Assembly: GCA_021792365.1 (NCBI GenBank)
Contig: JAJYUT010000003.1
Span: 248,001-312,000, forward strand
DNA length: 64,000 nucleotides
Source of the DNA: Pseudomonadota bacterium
GTDB lineage: Bacteria; Pseudomonadota; Alphaproteobacteria; Dongiales; Dongiaceae
Reading direction: 5' to 3'
The notes under the pieces were generated by a model, which searched no databases, had not been told where the DNA came from, and saw nothing but the letters and a program-made list of their open reading frames with translations. Each line of letters begins with the position of its first letter. Position 1 is the first letter of the stretch. Both the position numbers and the translations under genes were made by a program. Below are positions 25,601 through 39,791 of the stretch, piece after piece.

Positions 25601-26176
25601 ATGGAAGCCGATACGATCGATTTCATCAACATGGCGGACGGTACCCGCGAGGAATACGAACTGCTCGACCGGCACTACCGCCGCTTCAGCGACGCCCTCC
25701 CCGACCGTCTGATGACGCATCTCTCGCTGCTTTCAGGCGATCTGATGGGCTACAAGATCGACCGCTTCCAGCATTCGCTCCAATCCGCGACCCGCGCCTT
25801 CCGCGACGGCGCCGAGGAGGAGATGGTCGTCGCCACCCTGCTGCACGACATCGGCGACACTATCTCGCCGGAGAACCATTCGGAGCTCGGCGCCAGCGTG
25901 CTGCAGCCCTATGTGAGTGCGAAGACACACTGGATCATCAAGCATCATGGCGTGTTCCAGGGCTACTATTACTTCCACCATGTGGGCGGCGACCGGAACG
26001 CGCGCGAGCGCTTCCGCGGTCATCCGATGTTCGAGCCCTGCGCGGAATTCTGCCACCGCTGGGATCAGAACTCCTTCGATCCCGACTACGACACGATGCC
26101 GCTCGCGGCCTTCGAGCCGGCCTTGCGCCGTGTCTTCGCGAGGAAGCCCTTCGGCGACCACGTCGGGAGCGTCTGA
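25601..26176 (+). CDS. HD-domain protein resembling PhnZ-type di-iron oxygenases
   Basis: A 191-aa HD-fold protein. Candidate metal ligands are the His in HSLQSATRAF, the HD pair in LLHDIGD, the His in ENHSELG, the HHG of IIKHHGVFQGYYYF and an Asp in DPDYDT. The spacing resembles PhnZ and TmpB, which are HD-type mixed-valent di-iron oxygenases that cleave C-P bonds, more than ordinary nucleotide phosphohydrolases. No phosphonate gene is nearby, so the substrate may differ. The ATG at 25601 follows ggagggg; the tracked longer ORF is a shadow of the monooxygenase. It follows the monooxygenase by 29 bases. Confidence 0.8.
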   Translation: MEADTIDFINMADGTREEYELLDRHYRRFSDALPDRLMTHLSLLSGDLMGYKIDRFQHSLQSATRAFRDGAEEEMVVATLLHDIGDTISPENHSELGASVLQPYVSAKTHWIIKHHGVFQGYYYFHHVGGDRNARERFRGHPMFEPCAEFCHRWDQNSFDPDYDTMPLAAFEPALRRVFARKPFGDHVGSV

Positions 26177-26181
26177 CCGGC

Positions 26182-27915
26182 TCAGTGCGGGTGGCCGCTG
26201 GCGTTGGAGAGTAGCACGGCGGCCAGCTCGTCCCGCCGGCGCGCATAGTCGCTCGTAATCGATGGACCACGCTGGCGCGAGGCCCAGTCCGGGTCGGCCA
26301 GCAGTGGCGCGTCCACCGCCTCCGGAAGATGCCGGCCACGCATGAGATCAGAGATGCGTTCGGCCAATGCGAGGGTCGGCGCGTTGAGGTCGCCGGCCGT
26401 CGCCTGCGGCATCAGCGAGGCATCGACGACCCGCAGGCCGTCGACGCCGTTGACAGTCCCATCCGGCCGCGTGACGGCCGCCGGGCCCGTCCCCATCCGG
26501 CATGTGCCGCAAGGGTGATAGGCGCTTTCGAGCTTTCGCTTGAGGAACGCGTCGATGGCGGCATCGCTGGTCGCTTTCTCACCCGGCGCGATCTCCGGGC
26601 CGCAGTAGCTGGACAGTGCCGGTTGGGCAAAGATCTCGCGCGTATAGCGGATACAGGCGCGGAATTCCTGCCAGTCGTCCGGGTGGGACATGTAGTTGAA
26701 GCGGACGCGCGGCAGGCTCTCCGGGCGCGCATCGCGCAGCTTCACCCAGCCGCGGCTCTTCGACCGCTTGGTGCCGACATGCACCTGGAACCCATGGCCC
26801 TGGGCGAGGGTCGTGCCGTCATAGGAGATGGCCAGCGGCAGGAAATGATACTGGATGTCGGGATAGACGATGCCGGCACGACTGCGAATATGGCCGCCGC
26901 TTTCGAAGTGGTTGGTGGCGCCGAGACCGCGGTGGGTGAGGATCCATTCCAGGCCGATCTTCGCCTTGCCCCAGAGGCTCTGGGTCGGAAAGAGCGTTAC
27001 CGGCTGCCGGCATTGCGCCTGGACGTAGACCTCCAGGTGGTCCATCAGGTTCTCGCCGACCTGCGGCGATGCATGTACGACGGCGATCCCATGCTCGGCG
27101 AGTTCCGCGACGGGACCGATGCCGGACCGCTTCAGGATCGCCGGCGACATAATCGATCCGGCGGAAAGAATTACCTCGCGTGTCGCCGCAACCTGCCGCT
27201 CCTGGCCCGCGGCGCTGAATGCGACGCCTTTCGCGCGGCGCCCTTCGAACACGACCCGGTCGACGAGAGCGTTGGTGACCACCTGCACGTTGCGACGCGC
27301 CAAGGCCGGGCGCAAATAGGCGCGCGCCGCGCTCATGCGCCGCCCGTCGCCCACGTTCATCTCCATCGGACCAAAGCCCTCGTGCTGCAGCTCGTTCATG
27401 TTGGGGCTGCGCGCGTAGCCGGTCTGGACCGCTGCGTCGACGAAGGCCTGATAAAGCGGGTTCTTCTCCGGGCCGCGGGTCACTTTGACCGGACCTTCGG
27501 TGCCCCGTTGCGGCCCACCACCTCGCACCGCCTCCAACCTCTGGAAGTATGGCAGGACGTTGGACCAACGCCAGCCCTCGGCTCCCAGCGCCTCCCAGAG
27601 CTCGTAGTCCATCGGATTGCCGCGCACCCAGCACATGCCGTTGATTGACGAGGATCCGCCGAGCCCGCGGCCGCGCGGGAGATTGACCTGGCGCCCGTCG
27701 AGCGCAGGCTCCGGCTCCGTCACCATGTCCCAGTTGAAGCGGGTGGTGTTCATCGGGATGGAGAGGGCTGCCGGCATGTCGACGATCAACGATCGTTCGC
27801 TGCCGCCGGCTTCGAGCACCAGAATTCGGGCCGCCGGGTCTTCCCCTAAGCGATGCGCCAGCACGCAGCCGGCGGATCCCGCACCCACGATCACGTAGTC
27901 GAATGACTCCTGCAT
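26182..27915 (-). CDS. GMC-family FAD oxidoreductase (choline dehydrogenase-like), second copy
   Basis: A 577-aa GMC flavoprotein with FAD motif YVIVGAGSAGCVLAHRL, signature PRGRGLGGSSSINGMCWVRG and C-terminal active-site segment AYHPCGTCRMG with VVDASLMPQATAGDLNAP. The start is the ATG at 27915, 20 residues inside the tracked ORF. It follows the cupin gene by 8 bases on the minus strand and is convergent with the HD gene, with 5 bases between their stops. It is moderately diverged from the GMC enzyme at 14683-16326, so a distinct alcohol substrate is likely. Confidence 0.9.
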   Translation of the reverse strand: MQESFDYVIVGAGSAGCVLAHRLGEDPAARILVLEAGGSERSLIVDMPAALSIPMNTTRFNWDMVTEPEPALDGRQVNLPRGRGLGGSSSINGMCWVRGNPMDYELWEALGAEGWRWSNVLPYFQRLEAVRGGGPQRGTEGPVKVTRGPEKNPLYQAFVDAAVQTGYARSPNMNELQHEGFGPMEMNVGDGRRMSAARAYLRPALARRNVQVVTNALVDRVVFEGRRAKGVAFSAAGQERQVAATREVILSAGSIMSPAILKRSGIGPVAELAEHGIAVVHASPQVGENLMDHLEVYVQAQCRQPVTLFPTQSLWGKAKIGLEWILTHRGLGATNHFESGGHIRSRAGIVYPDIQYHFLPLAISYDGTTLAQGHGFQVHVGTKRSKSRGWVKLRDARPESLPRVRFNYMSHPDDWQEFRACIRYTREIFAQPALSSYCGPEIAPGEKATSDAAIDAFLKRKLESAYHPCGTCRMGTGPAAVTRPDGTVNGVDGLRVVDASLMPQATAGDLNAPTLALAERISDLMRGRHLPEAVDAPLLADPDWASRQRGPSITSDYARRRDELAAVLLSNASGHPH

Positions 27916-27923
27916 CCGCGGAC

Positions 27924-28304
27924 CTACGGGATGATCACGTAGAATTTCAGGAGTGCGACCGGCTGATGCCACGTGCCCTTGAAGCCTCTGGGCACGAAGA
28001 AGGCGTCGCCCTTTCGGTAGGTATCGCGAAAACCCTCGCCCTCGAGGGTAACCTCGCCTTCCAGCACGACCATGAACTCGTCCGTGGGATAGCTTTCGTA
28101 GCGTTCCGTGTAGGGTTCACATCGCCAAACTCCGGTCCGCAAGCCGGACTCCGGACGCGTGAAATACGCATGGTCCAGCCCGACCGGCATGCCCGCGAGG
28201 AGCTCGGCATGTTCGAGCTTTTCACCTGGCAGGGCGAGCCAGCCGGCCGGACCCGCGGCTTCGAAGCGAATGGGAACGGGCAATGCAGTCTCCTTGCGGT
28301 TCAT
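27924..28304 (-). CDS. Small cupin protein (EutQ/DUF861-like)
   Basis: A 126-aa single-domain cupin. The conserved second half is visible (YPTDEFMVVLEGEVTLEGEG, then YRKGDAFFVPRGFKGTW), which matches the cupin_3 group that includes EutQ and ureidoglycolate-lyase-like proteins. It forms a short minus operon with the GMC gene and is divergent from a LysR gene. The role could be metabolite binding or catalysis; no firm function can be assigned. Confidence 0.82.
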   Translation of the reverse strand: MNRKETALPVPIRFEAAGPAGWLALPGEKLEHAELLAGMPVGLDHAYFTRPESGLRTGVWRCEPYTERYESYPTDEFMVVLEGEVTLEGEGFRDTYRKGDAFFVPRGFKGTWHQPVALLKFYVIIP

Positions 28305-28367
28305 GGCGGCGGGGGCGAAGAGTGTGATCGCGCGTCGGGAGTGACAAGTGACTATCCGTCCACTAGG

Positions 28368-28382
28368 GTAACCTGAAGTTAC
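28368..28382. promoter_or_regulatory. Candidate LysR operator
   Basis: An inverted repeat GTAAC-CTGAA-GTTAC lies in the 88-base gap between the cupin and LysR genes, 10 bases before the LysR start. A dyad of this size in a divergent promoter is the usual arrangement for LysR-type autoregulation and control of the neighbouring operon. Confidence 0.5.
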
Positions 28383-28392
28383 GGAGAGAGAC

Positions 28393-29340
28393 TTGCGCCG
28401 ACTTCATTCCCTGACCGCCCTCCGGGCGTTCGAAGCGGTCAGTCGCCTGAAGAGCATCTCGGCGGCCGCGGAAGAGCTTCGGGTCACTCGGCCCGCGGTA
28501 TCAAAGCAGGTGAAGCAGCTGGAAGCGACGCTCGGTGTGCAGCTGCTGGTCCGCTCAGGCAACGCCATCCAGCTGACGGCGGCCGGGGAAGAGCTGTTCG
28601 ACGGGTTGCGCCGTTCCTTCGACCTGATGTCGGCAACGCTGGCGGCGGTCGGTCGCTTCGCACGGGAAAGCCAGCGACTGAAGATCCTGGTTTGCCGTGA
28701 CTTCGCGTCGAGCTGGCTGGCCAGCCGCGTGGGGACGTTTCTCGTGGAGAATCCCGGAGTTTCGATCGAGGTCACTGCGGAGAAGAACGGCAATCTCCGG
28801 CTCGAGGAGGATTTTGACCTGCGCATCTTCTACGACACCCTTGGGCAGAATGAAGGCACCGGTCTTGTCGAGAGCGAGCTGTGCCGCTGGATCGACCTGC
28901 CGGTCTGCACGGATGCATTCGCGCGACGATACCTGGCCAACGGCCGAAAGCCGAACGCGGTGCATCATCTGGTCGACGCGAATTACGATGTCTGGGACGA
29001 GTGGAGCGCGCTCACTGGAACGCCGTCCGGCGGGCCGCGAAAGCACATCACGATTTTCAATGAGACCACCTTGTGCCTGTCGGTCGCCAAATCGGGCGGC
29101 GGATTGACTATAGGCGACAGCTTCCTGAGCCTACCGGCAATAACCTCCGGCGAGCTTGTCGTGCCCTATCCGGTGGGCCTCGTGAGCGCTCAATGCTATT
29201 TGCTGTTTCGGCCGGCGCGCGGGGCGTCCAGCGCGATCCGCAAGTTCGCGGCGTGGCTTCAAGATGCGGTGAGAAGCTATCAGGCGACGGTGCTGCGCAC
29301 ACTCACAAGTAGAGGGATTCGCGTGGTCGAACGCAACTGA
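28393..29340 (+). CDS. LysR-family transcriptional regulator (GcvA-like)
   Basis: A 315-aa LysR regulator. The HTH is at about residues 20-42 (SISAAAEELRVTRPAVSKQVKQLE), followed by the periplasmic-binding-like effector domain. It starts with TTG after acggagagag. It is divergent from the cupin-GMC operon and therefore its likely regulator. It is the last gene of the second catabolic island before the core-chromosome region. Confidence 0.9.
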   Translation: MRRLHSLTALRAFEAVSRLKSISAAAEELRVTRPAVSKQVKQLEATLGVQLLVRSGNAIQLTAAGEELFDGLRRSFDLMSATLAAVGRFARESQRLKILVCRDFASSWLASRVGTFLVENPGVSIEVTAEKNGNLRLEEDFDLRIFYDTLGQNEGTGLVESELCRWIDLPVCTDAFARRYLANGRKPNAVHHLVDANYDVWDEWSALTGTPSGGPRKHITIFNETTLCLSVAKSGGGLTIGDSFLSLPAITSGELVVPYPVGLVSAQCYLLFRPARGASSAIRKFAAWLQDAVRSYQATVLRTLTSRGIRVVERN

Positions 29341-29780
29341 GGGCGGCCGCCCCGGAAATACCGCCCGGTGTCACTCCGATCGACTGCTTGAACATGGAGA
29401 TGGAACGAATTGCAATCCTTGAAGCCGAGCATGAGGGGCAGTTGCCTTCACTGACGGCGGGTGCGCATCGATCAGCCGCAGCTCATCCCTGCCGGTCCCG
29501 TGGCGCGGCTGCCCAAGCCGCATCCCCGCAGTCTCGACGAGGCGAAGAGCACGCTTGTACGCCAGCTCATCCTGAGCGGAGTACCTCAAGGAGGTCGTCC
29601 GGCAGAGTGGAGTCGGGAGCGGTACGGTCAGCAAGATCCGCCAGCAGCTCAAGGCGAACGTGATGCTCTTCCGCAACTCGAGGGCCAGATCTGCGTGCCC
29701 ACTGCGGGCCCAAACCAGAACATCGCGCCAACAAAAGCGCAGATGAGCGAAGAGCGCGATTCGTATCTGTTTGCAAAGAT
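29341..29780. other. 440-base gap with decayed coding traces
   Basis: No intact gene is recognised here. One plus-strand frame around 29580-29660 reads AEYLKEVVRQSGVGSGTVSKIR, which resembles a helix-turn-helix of the kind seen at the end of resolvases, but it is cut by a stop just upstream and has no family context. The stretch lies beside a tRNA gene, a common integration site. Confidence 0.35.
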
Positions 29781-29857
29781 TGGTGGGCCCGGCAGGACTC
29801 GAACCTGCGACAACACCGTTATGAGCGGCGCGTTCTAACCACCTGAACTACAGGCCC
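29781..29857 (-). tRNA. tRNA with CAT anticodon, probably tRNA-Ile2 (otherwise tRNA-Met)
   Basis: The minus strand folds as a full cloverleaf: acceptor GGGCCTG/CGGGCCC (one G-T pair), D-arm GTTC/GAAC, anticodon stem CGCCG/CGGTG with loop CTCATAA, T-arm GCAGG/CCTGC with TTCGAGT, and an encoded CCA. The anticodon is CAT (29821-29823). CAT is used by elongator and initiator tRNA-Met and by tRNA-Ile2, whose C34 is modified to lysidine. The GGGCC acceptor favours Ile2, but I cannot settle it. It is not an initiator, since the anticodon stem lacks three G-C pairs. Confidence 0.92.
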
Positions 29858-29921
29858 CCAAGGGCGAGAATACCGGGATCAACGGGCCGAAGGCCAGCCT
29901 TATGCTGGCCTTCGTCGTGCG

Positions 29922-31874
<1,953 letters not shown>

Positions 31875-31946
31875 CTCTACACCTGCTCCAAATCGCTGCG
31901 TCCGCGCGGCGTCGTGTCCCCGATCCGCACGAAACAAACCCCTACT

Positions 31947-33878
31947 CTATGCCTGATCCTCGCCATTCCAGCCCGGCACGCGGTCGAGGTCCCGGCGCTG
32001 GCTTTCGCTCTCCAGCGCCGTCTGCCGCGCCGCCTCGAAGCGGGATAAAGCGGTGGTTTCCGCCGTCGGGTCGCCTGGATTGGCCATTGCGCTTTCCAGG
32101 GCCTGAGCCGTTGCCGTCAGTTCCGGTTTCACGCTCAGTTTCTCCCGCAGCAGTCCAATCACGTGCAAAAGCCCCTCCTCGGCGGAATTTAGATCCGCCG
32201 ACGGAAGGGTGAATCTCATATGGCCCGTACGCGCAACCAGGGCTTCCAGGGCTGCTGCAAAACCCAGGTCGTTCAGATGGTTCCGAAACCCCTTGGAGTC
32301 AAGGTGCGGCTCGGCGGCTGCGAGGTCTACAATCGCCCCCTTCAAAGAGTCAAGTTCGCCACGCGGAAACTCCACTTCGCCCACCGCTTCACAATGCCGG
32401 CCAATCAAGTCCGGATGGTTAACAAGTGTGATTAATATCAGTTCGTAAGGGGTGCGCTGAATACTGGTGATTCCCCGCCGCGCGGCCTCGCCCCCCATCG
32501 GCATTGGGGGCTGCCGCCCCGGAAACCGGCCCTTCTGCCAGCCGAATTGGGCGCCGGCCTGGAATCCGGGCTTGGGCTGGGGCCGGAACAATTCGTCGAG
32601 CCGACGCTGGACGTCCTGGCGGTAGGCCTCCGCCACCGCCTTGTCGGCGATCCGGGCGACCTGCGCCGCCAGGTCCTTGCGGAACCCGGCCCGCCGTTCC
32701 GGTGTGTCGAGGGGCCGGTCGGCCATGACCTGACGCCACAGCACCTCCACCAAGGGCTCCATCCGCCCGAGCGCCTCGCGGAACCCGGCGGCGCCCTTGG
32801 CCCGGACCAGGGAATCCGGATCCTCCCCCGCCGGCATCCAGGCGAAGCGCAAGGAAAGTCCGGGCTTCAGCAGCGGGATCGCCCGGTCGGCGGCCCGGTC
32901 GGCTGCTCTCTGGCCCGCATTGTCACCGTCGAAGCAGAGGATCGGCTCCTGCGCCATGCGCCAGAGCAGCGCGATCTGCTCCTCCGTCAGGGCGGTGCCG
33001 AGGGGCGCGACGGCGTTGCTGATCCCCGCCTGGGCCAGGGCGATGACGTCCATGTAGCCTTCGACCACGATGATCTCGTTGGTCTCGCGCGCCGTTTTCT
33101 GCGCGTGGCTGAGGCCATAGAGCACGCGACCCTTGTGGAAGAGCGGCGTTTCCGGCGAGTTCAAGTATTTGGGTTCGCCCTGGTCCAGGATGCGCCCGCC
33201 GAACGCGATCGCTTGGCCCCTCCGGTCCAGGATCGGAAACATGACGCGGCCGCGGAACCGGTCAAATGGATGGCCGCGCACGGCGGCCGCCCCTCCGACC
33301 CCATCGCGCGCCTCCGGCTCGATGAGCAGCCCGGCCTCGACCGCGATTGCCTCGGGAATGCCGGCTTTCTCCAGCGCCGCCCGCAGGCCATGCCGGCTGT
33401 CAGGCGCATAGCCCAGGCGGAAGCGCCGGATCGTGTCATCGGTGAGACCGCGGCGCTTGAGATAGTCGAGGCCCGGGCGCCCCGCCGCGGCGCGCAATTG
33501 CTGCTCGAAGTGACTGGCCGCGAACTCGACGGCGCCGCCGAGGGTCGCCTGCCGCTCCGCCCGCGCGCGTTCTTCGGGCGTCTCGCGCGGTACCTGCATC
33601 CCGGCTTCGCCGGCCAGCTTTTCCACCGCCTGCGGGAAGTCCAGCCCCTCGGAGCGCATGACGAAGCCGATGACGTCGCCATGGGCGCCGCAGCCGAAAC
33701 AATGGAAGAAGCCCTTATCCTCGGTGACCGTGAAGGACGGCGTCTTCTCGTTGTGGAACGGGCACAGGCCGGTCGCCTCGCCCCGCCCCTTGCGGATGAG
33801 GCGCACGCGCCGTCCCACAATATCGGTGATCGACAGCCGACCGCGCAGCTCGTCCAAAAACCGCGGCGGTAGTGCCAT
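31947..33878 (-). CDS. dnaG: DNA primase DnaG
   Basis: A 643-aa primase. The N-terminal zinc ribbon is seen in GLCPFHNEKTPSF and FHCFGCGAHGD, the Toprim core in VVEGYMDVIALAQAG and LCFDGDNAGQRAADRA, and a C-terminal DnaB-interacting region follows. It synthesises RNA primers at the replication fork. It lies between yqeY and rpoD on the same strand, forming the macromolecular-synthesis operon found widely in bacteria. Confidence 0.98.
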   Translation of the reverse strand: MALPPRFLDELRGRLSITDIVGRRVRLIRKGRGEATGLCPFHNEKTPSFTVTEDKGFFHCFGCGAHGDVIGFVMRSEGLDFPQAVEKLAGEAGMQVPRETPEERARAERQATLGGAVEFAASHFEQQLRAAAGRPGLDYLKRRGLTDDTIRRFRLGYAPDSRHGLRAALEKAGIPEAIAVEAGLLIEPEARDGVGGAAAVRGHPFDRFRGRVMFPILDRRGQAIAFGGRILDQGEPKYLNSPETPLFHKGRVLYGLSHAQKTARETNEIIVVEGYMDVIALAQAGISNAVAPLGTALTEEQIALLWRMAQEPILCFDGDNAGQRAADRAADRAIPLLKPGLSLRFAWMPAGEDPDSLVRAKGAAGFREALGRMEPLVEVLWRQVMADRPLDTPERRAGFRKDLAAQVARIADKAVAEAYRQDVQRRLDELFRPQPKPGFQAGAQFGWQKGRFPGRQPPMPMGGEAARRGITSIQRTPYELILITLVNHPDLIGRHCEAVGEVEFPRGELDSLKGAIVDLAAAEPHLDSKGFRNHLNDLGFAAALEALVARTGHMRFTLPSADLNSAEEGLLHVIGLLREKLSVKPELTATAQALESAMANPGDPTAETTALSRFEAARQTALESESQRRDLDRVPGWNGEDQA

Positions 33879-33987
33879 CCGTTCGCCCCAAGCGCTTCGT
33901 GAATCGAGTCAGTCTAGCGATGTCCGGCCAGGCAAGGGACACTGGATACCGGGGATACTGTGGATAACTCGCGCGCGGGTGCGCGCC

Positions 33988-34443
33988 TTACCCCAGCTTC
34001 TGCTTCACCTGCTGCCCGACCTTGGCGAAGTCCATGCGGCCGGCATAGCGCTCCTTCAGCGCGGCCATGACGCGGCCCATGTCCTTGATGCTGGAGGCGC
34101 CGAGCTCCGAGATGACGCCGGCGATCGCGGCGGCGGTCTCGGGTTCGCTCATCTTCTTTGGCAGGAAGCGCTCGATGATCACGATCTCGCCCTGCTCCTG
34201 CTCTACCAGCTCCTGCCGCGCGGCCTTCTGGTACATCGCGATGCTCTCCTGGCGCTGGCGCACCATCTTCTGGAGCATGTCGATGATCTCCGGCTCGTCG
34301 ATGCCGTTGGTGATGCCGCGGTCACGCGCCGCGATGTCGCGGTCCTTCAGCGCCGCCAGAATTAGGCGCAGGGCGGAGGTCGCGCGCTGGTCGCGCGACT
34401 TCATCGCCGCCTTCAGTTCATCGTTGAGGCGCTGCCGCAACAT
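33988..34443 (-). CDS. GatB/YqeY domain-containing protein
   Basis: A 151-aa protein of the YqeY family, which corresponds to the tRNA-binding tail domain of GatB. Family features include LRQRLNDELKAAMKSRDQRATSALRLI and the C-terminal MGRVMAALKERYAGRMDFAKV. It may help tRNA-dependent amidation or another tRNA-linked function. The gene comes before dnaG and rpoD and is divergent from carA, an order that recurs in alphaproteobacteria. Confidence 0.95.
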   Translation of the reverse strand: MLRQRLNDELKAAMKSRDQRATSALRLILAALKDRDIAARDRGITNGIDEPEIIDMLQKMVRQRQESIAMYQKAARQELVEQEQGEIVIIERFLPKKMSEPETAAAIAGVISELGASSIKDMGRVMAALKERYAGRMDFAKVGQQVKQKLG

Positions 34444-34734
34444 GGAGACTCCAAGAAGATGATATCAGCGAAAGGCGGCGAGCCTACAGGATTTGGGCCA
34501 TCGAGGCAATTTCGGCAGGCTCTTCCGTCATCCTGACTAAATGGTTGATGCATCTGCTGTTTTCGCGCGGAAAAAAGCAGGACATTCGCTTGACGGAGCG
34601 GGATTCGCGGCTTAGAAACCGGCGATCTTCGCCGATCGCCGAATGACCGCCGGCCTGGGGCCCGCCCCCGGGATGCGGACAGACGCGCCGGGCCGGCAAG
34701 GTCCAGCGGCGGTTTCCATACAAAGGCCATCGGC

Positions 34735-35901
34735 ATGAGCGCTCCTCAAGCGAACGATCCAACGCACGTGCCAACCGCCCTCCTCGTCCTGGGCGATGGC
34801 ACGGTGCTGAAGGGCCGCGGCCTGGGCGCCGAAGGCAGGGCGGTGGGGGAGGTGTGCTTCAACACCTCGATGACCGGCTATCAGGAGATCATGACCGACC
34901 CCTCCTATGCCGGGCAGATCATCACCTTCACCTTCCCGCATATCGGCAATGTCGGCGCCAATGTCGAGGACATCGAGACGGTGACGCCCGCCGCGCGCGG
35001 CTGCGTGCTGGCGACTGATGTTACCGAGCCTTCGAGCTGGCGCGCCGTCCAATCCTTCGACGCATGGCTGCAGCGCTATAACCTGCCCGCCATCGCCGGC
35101 ATCGACACGCGGCGCCTGACCCGGCGCATCCGCGACGGCGGCGCACCCAACGGGGTCATCATCCATCGCAAGGATGGCAAGTTCGACATCCCGGCCTTGA
35201 TCGCGGAGGCGAGGGCCTGGCCCGGCCTCGAAGGCATGGATCTCGCCAAGGATGTCTCCTGCCAGCAGACCTATCATTGGGACGAGAGCCTCTGGGCGCT
35301 CGGCCTCGGCTATGGCAAGGCCAGAGACCCGAAGTTCAAGGTGGTCGCGATCGATTACGGTGCCAAGCGCAACATCCTTCGCTGCCTCACCGCCGCCGGC
35401 TGCGACGTGACGGTGGTACCCGCCAGCGCCACCACCGACGATGTGCTGCGCCACCAACCCGACGGCGTGTTCCTGGCCAATGGGCCCGGCGATCCCGCCG
35501 CCACCGGCACATACGCGGTGCCGGTGATCCGCGACCTCATCCAGCGCGACATCCCGATCTTCGGCATCTGCCTGGGCCACCAGATGCTGGCGCTCGCGCT
35601 CGGCGGCAAGACCGAGAAGATGCCCCGCGGCCACCGCGGCGCCAATCACCCGGTGAAGGACCTGACCACCGGCAAGGTCGAGATCACCAGCCAGAACCAC
35701 GGCTTCTGCGTGGTGCGCGAGAGTTTGCCCGAAAGCGTGAAGGTAACGCACGAATCCCTGTTCGACGGGTGCGTCGAGGGATTGGAGGTCGAGGGCAAGC
35801 CGATCTTCTCCGTGCAATACCACCCCGAGGCCTCCCCCGGCCCGATGGACTCTCACTACCTCTTCCACCGCTTCGTCGAGAAGATGGAGGAGCGGAAGTG
35901 A
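34735..35901 (+). CDS. carA: Carbamoyl-phosphate synthase small subunit
   Basis: A 388-aa glutaminase subunit. The N-terminal CPSase domain contains GRGLGAEGRAVGEVCFNTSM; the class I amidotransferase domain has the nucleophile motif FGICLGHQM and the His-Glu pair in VQYHPEASPGPMDS. It releases ammonia from glutamine for CarB, feeding pyrimidine and arginine synthesis. carB follows 33 bases later. The 290-base upstream gap should hold divergent promoters for carA and yqeY; I found no clear regulatory structure there. Confidence 0.98.
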   Translation: MSAPQANDPTHVPTALLVLGDGTVLKGRGLGAEGRAVGEVCFNTSMTGYQEIMTDPSYAGQIITFTFPHIGNVGANVEDIETVTPAARGCVLATDVTEPSSWRAVQSFDAWLQRYNLPAIAGIDTRRLTRRIRDGGAPNGVIIHRKDGKFDIPALIAEARAWPGLEGMDLAKDVSCQQTYHWDESLWALGLGYGKARDPKFKVVAIDYGAKRNILRCLTAAGCDVTVVPASATTDDVLRHQPDGVFLANGPGDPAATGTYAVPVIRDLIQRDIPIFGICLGHQMLALALGGKTEKMPRGHRGANHPVKDLTTGKVEITSQNHGFCVVRESLPESVKVTHESLFDGCVEGLEVEGKPIFSVQYHPEASPGPMDSHYLFHRFVEKMEERK

Positions 35902-35934
35902 TTGCGTTCATTCCACTGACAGGATCGAGCCTGA

Positions 35935-39201
<3,267 letters not shown>

Positions 39202-39223
39202 CCTTTAGCCCCGCCGATCTAAC

Positions 39224-39276
39224 ACCCACCGGGCGATGCCACGCCGAAAAGCCTGGCCGCCCGCGGGGGTTTTTTT
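39224..39276 (+). terminator. Intrinsic terminator after carB
   Basis: A compound stem lies in the gap between carB and greA. CGGGCG pairs with CGCCCG, an inner GCCA pairs with TGGC, and outer CCC pairs with GGG; it is followed by seven T residues. This would separate the carAB and greA transcripts, so greA probably has its own promoter or depends on read-through. Confidence 0.6.
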
Positions 39277-39296
39277 GCTGTTTGGGTAGTTGAACG

Positions 39297-39773
39297 ATGA
39301 CCAAGATCCCAATGACGGCGGACGGCTACGCCCGCCTGGAAGAGGAATTGAAGCATTTGAAGACGGTGGCGCGGCCCGAGGTTATTCGCGCCATCGCCGA
39401 AGCGCGCGAGCACGGCGACATTTCCGAAAACGCCGAGTATCACGCCGCGCGCGAGCGCCAGAGCTTCATCGAAGGTCGTCTGGCCGAGTTGGAGGACAAG
39501 ATCAGCCGCGCGGAAATCATCGATCCCGCGACGCTCTCCGGCAAGCAGGTGAAGTTCGGCGCGACCGTCACGCTGATTGACGAGGACACCGAGGAGAAGT
39601 CCGTCTACCAGATCGTCGGCGAGGACGAGGCCGACATCAAGGCGAAGCGCCTTGCCATCACCTCGCCCTTGGCCCGCGCGCTGGTGGGCAAGGCGGTCGG
39701 CGATTCCGTCGAGGTGACGACGCCGAGCGGTTCGCGCTCCTACGAGATATCCAAAGTCGCGTTCAAGAAGTAG
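39297..39773 (+). CDS. greA: Transcription elongation factor GreA
   Basis: A 158-aa protein with the N-terminal coiled coil ([42 protein letters not shown]) that enters the polymerase channel and the C-terminal FKBP-like domain ([26 protein letters not shown]). It rescues backtracked RNA polymerase by stimulating transcript cleavage. Length and motifs are standard. Its position after carB is common in alphaproteobacteria. Confidence 0.98.
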   Translation: MTKIPMTADGYARLEEELKHLKTVARPEVIRAIAEAREHGDISENAEYHAARERQSFIEGRLAELEDKISRAEIIDPATLSGKQVKFGATVTLIDEDTEEKSVYQIVGEDEADIKAKRLAITSPLARALVGKAVGDSVEVTTPSGSRSYEISKVAFKK

Positions 39774-39791
39774 CTGAACTGGGAAACGGGG

